Positions 58,625-64,000 of a DNA stretch of 64,000 bases are shown piece by piece. The number at the start of each line of letters is the position of its first letter. Position 1 is the stretch's first letter. A program made the position numbers and the translations under genes. The notes under the pieces are model-generated. The model ran no database searches. It saw only the letters and a program-made list of their open reading frames with translations, and was not told the DNA's origin. The DNA comes from Methylobacterium radiodurans. Lineage in GTDB: Bacteria; Pseudomonadota; Alphaproteobacteria; Rhizobiales; Beijerinckiaceae. Location of the stretch: the NCBI RefSeq assembly GCF_003173735.1, contig NZ_CP029551.1, positions 3,434,001-3,498,000 of the forward strand, read 5' to 3'.

Positions 58625-59556
58625 TGGCCGCGGCCGATCAGGGTGGGGCCCCCTCGGGCCCCGCCGCACCGCTCGAGCTCCGGGACCTCCTGGTCGAGCT
58701 GAACGACCTGAAGCGCGTCCGCTCGGCGGGCCGCACCGGCTCCATCGCCGAGCGCCTGTTCGCGCAAGGGTGGGGGATGCTGACCGGCGGCGCGAGCCCG
58801 GAGGAGGTCGCCCTCGACATCACCGCCACCGCGCTCGCCGCCACCCGCCTCTGCGACCTCGACGCGGCCTTCCTGGCCTCGGCCGGGCTCTCGGACGCGG
58901 CGGTCGCCGAGGTGCTGGTCTCGGGCTTCGACGCGGTGACGGACGCGCTCGATCCGGCGCTGCGCGAGCGGCTGCGCGAGCGCCTCCAGATCCGCACCGA
59001 GGTGGTGCCGGGCCCGCTGCCGGGCTTCGTCGCGGCGCTCGCCCAGCAGCCGCGGGCGGGCGTGACCTGCCCGGGCCGCGCCCGGATCCTCCTCGAGCCG
59101 CCCGAGAACCACGCCGAGCACTGCCTGATGGTGGCGGTCTACGGCGTGGCGCTCAGCCCGTTCTACCGGGCCGATCCCGCGACCGTGTTCCTCGCCGCGA
59201 TGGCGCACCACTTCCACAACGCCGCGATGCCGGATGCCGGCTTCACCGGCGAGATGCTGCTCGGTGACCATCTCGGGCCGATCATGGAGACCACCGCGCG
59301 CTGGGCGCTCGACGCGCTCGATCCTGCTCTGCGCGACCAGGTCGTGCGCGCCCGCGCGGTGCTGCCCGACGACGCGACCGCCGAGGGCCGCGCCTTCCAC
59401 GCCGCCGACTGCATCGACCGCGTGCTCCAGATCGCCCAGCACCTAAACGCCGCCTCGCTGACGATGCAGACGGTGCTGGATGACATGGAACTCGTGCATG
59501 CCGGCCCGGTGAAGGGTTTCCACGACCGCGTTCTGGCCGATATGCGGATTCCGTGA
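58624..59556 (+). CDS. HD-superfamily-like protein with altered HD pair
   Basis: 310 aa, coupled to ino1 by TGATG. The N-terminal half (about 1-150) is helical and unassigned (LELRDLLVELNDLKRVRSAG, RLFAQGWGMLTGGASPEEVA). The C-terminal half has the HD-domain series: PENHAEHCLMVAVYGVAL (first His), AAMAHHFHNAAMP where the HD pair is HH, GDHLGPIMETTARW, and HAADCIDRVLQI (last Asp). HD proteins are phosphohydrolases or, less often, diiron oxygenases acting on inositol (MIOX) or phosphonates. A phosphatase or oxygenase acting after inositol phosphate synthase would fit the position; that is inference. No membrane segment. A hairpin and a dispersed repeat follow. Confidence 0.7.
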   Translation: MAAADQGGAPSGPAAPLELRDLLVELNDLKRVRSAGRTGSIAERLFAQGWGMLTGGASPEEVALDITATALAATRLCDLDAAFLASAGLSDAAVAEVLVSGFDAVTDALDPALRERLRERLQIRTEVVPGPLPGFVAALAQQPRAGVTCPGRARILLEPPENHAEHCLMVAVYGVALSPFYRADPATVFLAAMAHHFHNAAMPDAGFTGEMLLGDHLGPIMETTARWALDALDPALRDQVVRARAVLPDDATAEGRAFHAADCIDRVLQIAQHLNAASLTMQTVLDDMELVHAGPVKGFHDRVLADMRIP

Positions 59557-59632
59557 TCGGGAGGAACCCGCGAGACCGTTCCGGGGCAGGGGACTGCTCC
59601 GGGCCCGGCGTCGCGGGTCTCCCGTTCGGGCC

Positions 59633-59737
59633 TAGAGCCGCGCCCGATCGCGTTGCAATCGGGCGCGGCTCTAAGCTCTTGTTTTGACGTGCTCTCTTGC
59701 GCCGAACCGGCGTCCACTTCGGCGGAGAGCGCTCTAG
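59633..59737. repeat. Dispersed Rhizobiales-type mosaic repeat
   Basis: A 16-base perfect hairpin (59633-59648 with 59658-59673, loop with GCGTTGCA) is followed by CTCTTGTTTTGACGTGCTCT, then a second imperfect palindrome enclosing CCGAACCGG and ending GAGAGCGCTCTAG at 59737. The GTTGCAATCGG ... TTGTTTTGACG ... GAACCGG...CCACTTCG pattern matches what I recall of a non-coding repeat scattered through Methylobacterium and related genomes. It lies 10 bases before the methyltransferase start and may separate it from the upstream pair. A CCCGCG(A)GAC/GTCGCGGG hairpin precedes it (about 59568-59620), probably the terminator of the HD gene. Confidence 0.75.
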
Positions 59738-59746
59738 ATTGAGTCC

Positions 59747-60931
59747 ATGATTCCCTTCGCCCTGCGCTCGCCCGAGACCGGCAACCCGCTCCGCGCCGAC
59801 CGCCCGCACTCGCTCGCGGACGAGGAGACCGGCGCGCGCTGGCCGGTCATCGACGGCATCCCCTATCTGCGCATCAACCGCGCCCAGCTGATCGAGCGCG
59901 TGATCGCCCATCTCGACGCGGGCGAGCCCGACGAGGCGCTCTGCGCGCTGCTCGCCGACCAGGACGATTGGTGGACCGGGCCGCCGGCCGACGCGGGCGA
60001 GATCCGACAGCTCGTCAAGAGCCGCGCCACCGCCACCCTGCGCGACGCGGTGCGGCTCCTCGGCTGGGGCCGGGTCGGCGACTACTTCCTGCACCGTTGG
60101 AGCGACCCGACCTATCTGGCGGGCCTCGCGCTCTTGGAAGCGCACTGGAACGAGCCGACCTGCGTCTTCGAGTTCGCCTGCGGCATCGGCCACTACCTGC
60201 GCGAGCTGAAGCGGCGCGGCCACAAGGTGGCGGGCGCCGACGTGGTCTTCGCCAAGCTCTGGGTCGCCCGGCACTGGGTGGTCGGGGACAAGGCGCAGCT
60301 CGTCTGCTTCGACGCGGCCTCGGAGCACTGGCCGATCCCAGGCGCACCGGTCGACCTCGTGCTCTGCAACGACGCCTTCTACTTCCTCGACGACAAGCCG
60401 CGCCTGCTCGAATCCCTGCGCCAGACGGCCGGCGACGACGGCTGGCTCGCGATCAGCCACATCCACAACGCCGAGAGCCCCGGCTTCTCGGCGGGCCGCG
60501 CGGTGACCGCAGAGGACATCGCCGAGCTGTTCCCGGACGCCCTCGTCTACGACGACGCCGAGCTGACGCGGGCGCTCGTCGAGGCCCGCGCGCCGGGCCC
60601 CCGCGAGCCCGGGGAGCTGCGCGCCTGCGAGGCCTTCTCGGTGGTGGCCGGGCCCGGCATGCGGCCCGCCCCGCGCGCGGTGATCGACGGCCTCACCCTG
60701 CCGCCGGCCGGCACGGAACTCCACCTCAACCCGCTCTACCAGCCGGACGCGGGTGGCGGCTTCACCATCCGCTGGCCCTCGGAGCGCTACGAGGCCGAGT
60801 ACGCCCGCCTCGTCACCTACCCGCTGCACTCGGAAGGGCCGGAGCGCCTGCGCTTCACCGGGGTGCCGGAGGCGGCGGAATCCGACCGGGTGCGGCGGCG
60901 CGAGTTCGTCGACCTGCCGGAGCGCTGGTGA
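59747..60931 (+). CDS. SAM-dependent methyltransferase
   Basis: 394 aa. The N-terminus resembles the Trm112-type fold fused to methyltransferases (MIPFALRSPETGNPLRADRP to WPVIDGIPYLRINR) but lacks its zinc cysteines. The Rossmann methyltransferase has motif I in VFEFACGIGHYLREL (about 139-153), motif II acidic VAGADVVF, and post-I LVLCNDAFYFLDDKPRLLES. A C-terminal domain of about 120 residues (from about 275) is unassigned, ending REFVDLPERW. The substrate is unknown; a sugar or cyclitol O- or N-methylation would fit the context. Its stop overlaps the oxidoreductase start (TGATG). Confidence 0.85.
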   Translation: MIPFALRSPETGNPLRADRPHSLADEETGARWPVIDGIPYLRINRAQLIERVIAHLDAGEPDEALCALLADQDDWWTGPPADAGEIRQLVKSRATATLRDAVRLLGWGRVGDYFLHRWSDPTYLAGLALLEAHWNEPTCVFEFACGIGHYLRELKRRGHKVAGADVVFAKLWVARHWVVGDKAQLVCFDAASEHWPIPGAPVDLVLCNDAFYFLDDKPRLLESLRQTAGDDGWLAISHIHNAESPGFSAGRAVTAEDIAELFPDALVYDDAELTRALVEARAPGPREPGELRACEAFSVVAGPGMRPAPRAVIDGLTLPPAGTELHLNPLYQPDAGGGFTIRWPSERYEAEYARLVTYPLHSEGPERLRFTGVPEAAESDRVRRREFVDLPERW

Positions 60932-61956
60932 TGGAGCCCGTCCGCTGGGGCATCGTCGGCTACGGCTGGGTCGCCCGCGACTACATGGCGCCCGGCATCC
61001 GCGAGGCCGGGCACCGGCTGGTCGCGGTCTGCGATCCCGGCGAGGCGGCCCGCGCGGCCGCCGAGGCCGAGGGAGCGCGGGCCTACGCGAACCTCGCCGG
61101 CCTGATCGCCGATCCCGAGGTGGAAGCGGTCTACGTCGCGACGCCGAACCATCTCCACCGCGAGGCCGTGGAGGCGCTGGCCGCCGCGGGCAAGGCCGTG
61201 CTCTGCGAGAAGCCGATGGCGGCCTCGCTCAGCGACGCCGAGGCGATGGCGGCGGCCGTCCAGGCCCACGGCATCTTCTACGGCACCGCCTTCGACCAGC
61301 GCCACCACCCGGCCCACCGCCTGATGCGGGACGCGGTCCGGACCGGACGCCTCGGCACCGTGACGGCTTTGCGCATCGTCTACGCCTGCTGGCTGCACCG
61401 GGACTGGGCGCCGCAGGCAGGCCACGACAACTGGCGCATCGATCCGGCCCGGGCCGGGGGCGGCGCGCTGATCGACCTCGCGCCGCACGGGCTCGACCTC
61501 GTGGATTTCCTGCTGGACGAGTCGATCCGCGAGATCGCCGCCCTCACGCAGGCGCGCGCGCAGGATTACAGCGTGGACGACGGCGCCCTGCTGATCGGCC
61601 GCACGGAGAGCGGCGTGCTGGCGAGTCTCAACGTCGCCTACAATTGCCCGGACGCGCTGCCGCGCCGCCGCCTGGAGGTGGTCGGCACGCGCGGCCAGAT
61701 GGTCGCCGAGAACACGATGGGGCAGGTGGCCGGCGGCCGCCTCACGTTCATCGACGGTGCATCGGGCGCGGCCCAGGATGTCGCCTTCGACAGGGACGCC
61801 TCGCCCTTCACCGAGCAGGTGCGCGCCTTCGGCTCGGCGCTGCGCCGCCCGGCGGAGCGCGAGGCCTACGCGGCGGCGCGGGATCTCCACACGATGCGGC
61901 TCGTCGTGGGCGCCTACGCGAGCGACCGGGGTGGGGGCGGGAGGTTCGAACCGTGA
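60931..61956 (+). CDS. Gfo/Idh/MocA family oxidoreductase
   Basis: 341 aa NAD(P)-dependent dehydrogenase of the family that holds inositol 2-dehydrogenase and glucose-fructose oxidoreductase. N-terminal Rossmann motif GIVGYGWVARDYMAPGI; AVYVATPNHLHREAV; EKP motif CEKPMAASLSDAEAM (about 90-105); GTAFDQRHHPAHRLMRDAV; and catalytic-type IDLAPHGLDLVDFLLDES (Asp and His about 185-190). No signal peptide, so cytoplasmic. Adjacent ino1 and the methyltransferase suggest a sugar or inositol-derived substrate. Coupled to the methyltransferase. Confidence 0.88.
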   Translation: MEPVRWGIVGYGWVARDYMAPGIREAGHRLVAVCDPGEAARAAAEAEGARAYANLAGLIADPEVEAVYVATPNHLHREAVEALAAAGKAVLCEKPMAASLSDAEAMAAAVQAHGIFYGTAFDQRHHPAHRLMRDAVRTGRLGTVTALRIVYACWLHRDWAPQAGHDNWRIDPARAGGGALIDLAPHGLDLVDFLLDESIREIAALTQARAQDYSVDDGALLIGRTESGVLASLNVAYNCPDALPRRRLEVVGTRGQMVAENTMGQVAGGRLTFIDGASGAAQDVAFDRDASPFTEQVRAFGSALRRPAEREAYAAARDLHTMRLVVGAYASDRGGGGRFEP

Positions 61957-62017
61957 TGCACGCCGACCTTCACCTCAGCGCCGTGCTTCCGGATCATCAC
62001 CTTGAAGATCGCGGCCT

Positions 62018-62235
62018 CCCCTCTCCCCGTGCGCGGGGAGAGGGCTCCGGCGACCTGGTCGTCGCCGGAGCGAGCCGGCGCATCGATCCTGAAGGGATCG
62101 ACGCGGGGGTGAGGGGGCTTCGACGGAAGAGGCTTATCCGGACAAGCCCCCTCACCGCCGCTGCGGCTTCGCCTCCGCTTCCTGTCTGCACGACGGGGTG
62201 CAGACAGGCCTCTTCCCGCGCGGGGAGAGGGGGGA
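62018..62235. repeat. Cluster of palindromes before the YcaO gene
   Basis: The 326-base gap between the oxidoreductase and YcaO genes holds a run of palindromes: CCCTCTCCCC/GGGGAGAGGG (62019-62028, 62035-62044); CTCCGGCGAC/GTCGCCGGAG (62045-62054, 62061-62070); CGATCC/GGATCG (62084-62089, 62095-62100); GTGAGGGGGCTT/AAGCCCCCTCAC (62109-62120, 62144-62155); CCTGTCTGCAC/GTGCAGACAGG (62181-62191, 62198-62208); and an imperfect CCTCTTCCCGCG...GGGGAGAGG unit to 62230. They look like nested insertion of small repeat elements. They may end transcription here, or be spliced-in spacers. No gene is seen. Confidence 0.8.
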
Positions 62236-62282
62236 GCCGCGCCAGCCGCCCTGATCAACCGCGTTTGTCCTGAGGTGCATCC

Positions 62283-63881
62283 ATGACGACCCCCAGCCAA
62301 CAGGACCAGGACGCCCGCGCCCGCCACGCCCGCATCAAGGCGCCGCGGCCCTACAGCTACGGCGCCCCGCGCCGGATCGAGGGCCTGCCCGAGCGCCTGC
62401 CCGACCCCGTGCGGGCCTATCTCGACGTGCTGCCCCCGGGCCGCGTCGTCGGCTTCAACCTCGCGCCCCTCGACCGCACCGGCGTGCCGGTCTGGTTCGT
62501 CTCGCTCTTCCTCGACGATCCCTTCTTCGTCGGCGCGATGCCGTCCGGCATCGGCTACGGCGCCACCGACGACGAGGCGCTGATCGGCGCGGTCGCCGAG
62601 ATCGCCGAGAACCTGATGCCGTCGCTCGCCGTCATGCCGCGCAAGAAGGAGCGCGGCTCCTACAACGACCTCGTCCGGGTGTTCGGCCCGAAATCCGTCG
62701 CCGACCCGCTGACGCTCTGCCTGCCGGCGGGCTCGCCCGTGGGGCGCGACACGGTGCTCGAATGGACCCCGGCCACCCGCCGCGGCACGGGCGAGACCGT
62801 GCTGATGCCCCTCGACGTCGCGGCGACCGACTATTTCGAATTGTCGGAGGGCTACACGCCCTTCACCAACCTGATCACCAACGGCCTCGGCGCCGGCCCG
62901 GACGTGGACTTCGCCCTCGGGCACGGCGTGCTGGAACTGCTGCAGCGCGACGGCAACGGCCTCTTGTTCCGCGCCCTCGACCAGGGCGTGATGCTCGATT
63001 TCGAAGGTGGCATCTCGGACGAGAACGCCGCCATGCTGGCGCGGCTGGAGAGCCTCGGCATCCGGGCACTGCCGAAATTCGCCACCGACCAGTTCGGCCT
63101 GACCAACCTCTACGTGGTCGGCTACGACAGCAATCTCGCCGACGCCCCGACCCCGATCGCGCTCTCGGCCTGCGGCGAGGCCTGCGACCCGGACCGCGAC
63201 CGGGCCCTGCGCAAGGCGCTGCTCGAATTCCAGGCCGCGCGGGTGCGCAAGAGCTTCGGCCACGGGCCCCTCGACTTCGCGCGGCGCATCACGCCTCCGG
63301 GCTACGTCGATGCCTTCATCCAGAAGGCCCTGCCGAGCCTCGACCTGGAGGAGAGCCGGGCGCTCAAGGCCATGCTCGACTGGATCGTGCTGCCGCCGGA
63401 GGGCCTGCACGGCGTGCTCGCCGGCACGGTCTATTCCGAGCGCTCCACCAAGCGCTTCTCGGAACTGCCGACCCAGGAGGCCGCCGACGGCCACGCCCGC
63501 GGCAGGATCGCCTGCGACCGGCTGGAGCAGGCCGGCTTCGACGTGCTCTACGTCGATTGCTCGCCGCCCGGCGGAGGCGTGGGCGTCGCCAAGGCGATCG
63601 TGCCCGGTCTCGAGGTCGAGACCATGAGCTACTACCGGATCGGCGAGCGCAACACCCGCAAGCTCCTCGAGCGCGAGCACCCGCTGATCCGCTTCGGCGA
63701 GGCCAGCGAGACCCTGCGGCCGGTGCGGCTGACCCCGGAGGCGATCGAGCGCTTCGGCGGCCAGCCGCTCTTCGACACCGCGCTCGCCGAGGAGATCGTC
63801 GGCAGCCACTACCCGCTCTACCGCGAGCCGGAATCGCACCACGCGCCCTTCCGGCTGGAGCAGCGGGGGCGCGCCGCATGA
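62283..63881 (+). CDS. YcaO-like ATP-dependent cyclodehydratase-type enzyme
   Basis: 532 aa. The YcaO ATP-binding series is present: SGIGYGATDDEALIGAVAEI (about 90-110), TNGLGAGPDVDFALGHGVLE with LLQRDG (about 199-224, the E-x-x-x-R-D helix) and KALLEFQAARVRKSF (about 311-325, the E-x-x-Q-x-R element). YcaO enzymes use ATP to activate amide carbonyls, giving azolines, thioamides, amidines or macroamidines in peptides. Here the C-terminus (ESHHAPFRLEQRGRAA) lacks the Pro-rich tail of azoline-forming YcaOs. No E1-like partner, TfuA or short precursor gene is visible. Context points to sugar or inositol chemistry. Its stop overlaps the next start (ATGA 63878-63881). Confidence 0.85.
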   Translation: MTTPSQQDQDARARHARIKAPRPYSYGAPRRIEGLPERLPDPVRAYLDVLPPGRVVGFNLAPLDRTGVPVWFVSLFLDDPFFVGAMPSGIGYGATDDEALIGAVAEIAENLMPSLAVMPRKKERGSYNDLVRVFGPKSVADPLTLCLPAGSPVGRDTVLEWTPATRRGTGETVLMPLDVAATDYFELSEGYTPFTNLITNGLGAGPDVDFALGHGVLELLQRDGNGLLFRALDQGVMLDFEGGISDENAAMLARLESLGIRALPKFATDQFGLTNLYVVGYDSNLADAPTPIALSACGEACDPDRDRALRKALLEFQAARVRKSFGHGPLDFARRITPPGYVDAFIQKALPSLDLEESRALKAMLDWIVLPPEGLHGVLAGTVYSERSTKRFSELPTQEAADGHARGRIACDRLEQAGFDVLYVDCSPPGGGVGVAKAIVPGLEVETMSYYRIGERNTRKLLEREHPLIRFGEASETLRPVRLTPEAIERFGGQPLFDTALAEEIVGSHYPLYREPESHHAPFRLEQRGRAA

Positions 63882-64000
63882 GCCTGCGCTTCGCCTACAA
63901 CACCAATGGCGCCGCCAACCACCGGCTCGACGACGCCCTGCGCCTCATCAAGGCGGCGGGCTACGACGGCGTGGCGCTGACGCTCGACATCCACCACCTC
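63878..64000 (+). CDS. Sugar-phosphate isomerase/epimerase-type TIM barrel (partial)
   Basis: Cut by the window end after 41 codons. It starts MSLRFAYNTNGAANHRLDDA and continues LRLIKAAGYDGVALTLDIHH, the first strand-helix-strand of the xylose-isomerase-like (AP_endonuc_2) barrel that includes inosose isomerases/dehydratases and hexulose epimerases. ATG 63878 overlaps the YcaO stop, so the two are coupled. The family call rests on a short stretch and is moderately safe; a reaction cannot be assigned. Confidence 0.65.
   Translation, partial: MSLRFAYNTNGAANHRLDDALRLIKAAGYDGVALTLDIHHL

Noticed and set aside
61941..61952. GGTTCGAACC resembling a tRNA T-arm
   Set aside because: It is the end of the Gfo/Idh coding frame. 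No acceptor or anticodon stem surrounds it.
63878..64000. Identification of the last gene as EboE or part of an ebo cluster
   Set aside because: The visible N-terminus lacks the EboE-type start and the other ebo genes are not in the window. Only a general xylose-isomerase-like barrel is supported.

Overview
The window is chromosomal DNA of an alphaproteobacterium, most like Methylobacterium/Methylorubrum (Hyphomicrobiales). The reasons are: very high GC with long antisense shadow frames; a 2Fe-2S-type IlvD of the form usual in rhizobia; an ExoR homologue; a DUF3597 protein; frequent GTG/TTG starts; ccctctcc/ggagaggg palindromes between genes; and a dispersed mosaic repeat of the Rhizobiales type at 59633-59737. 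The genus is an inference. No methylotrophy gene lies in the window. I saw no tRNA, rRNA, CRISPR, insertion sequence or phage.

Layout. 1-5.7 kb: ilvD, then the alpha ribosomal operon rpsM-rpsK-(MBL hydrolase)-rpoA-rplQ, interrupted by an unrelated hydrolase gene and by GC-rich hairpins. 5.9-17.3 kb (minus strand): an eight-gene chemosensory cluster of Wsp type (CheW, CheR-TPR, CheW, MCP, CheA-REC, CheB) that ends in two hybrid histidine kinases where a WspR diguanylate cyclase would be expected. 17.5-19 kb: small secreted or membrane proteins. 19-25.6 kb: two importers of the nitrate/sulfonate/taurine ABC family, separated by a small membrane protein and a DUF3597 protein. 26-31 kb: MHS transporter, xthA, plsC, lolA. 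30.6-36.6 kb: an FtsK-type translocase without visible membrane segments, and nadE. 36.7-44.4 kb: a small conserved protein, PilZ, HIT, cation diffusion facilitator, eutBC, a second ilvD, exoR. 44.4-57.1 kb: housekeeping genes truA, fmt, def, recR and pckA, then a PBP1A with an unusual C-terminal domain, an HdeD-like protein, an EmrAB pump and a lytic transglycosylase.

57.4-64.0 kb holds the most unusual set: inositol-3-phosphate synthase, an HD-superfamily-like protein whose HD pair reads HH, a SAM methyltransferase, a Gfo/Idh oxidoreductase, a YcaO protein and a sugar-phosphate isomerase-type TIM barrel cut by the window end. Stop/start overlaps join three of the adjacent pairs. This looks like an undescribed inositol- or sugar-derived small-molecule pathway with a YcaO enzyme and no visible peptide precursor. 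It is the best candidate here for a new system.

Working together: the Wsp-like array, PilZ and ExoR suggest surface-life and exopolysaccharide control. The ABC importers, EutBC and NadE suggest nitrogen scavenging. PBP1A, FtsK, LolA and the lytic transglycosylase are envelope and division functions. Gene starts were chosen from homology, Shine-Dalgarno spacing and gene overlaps; no database search was run.
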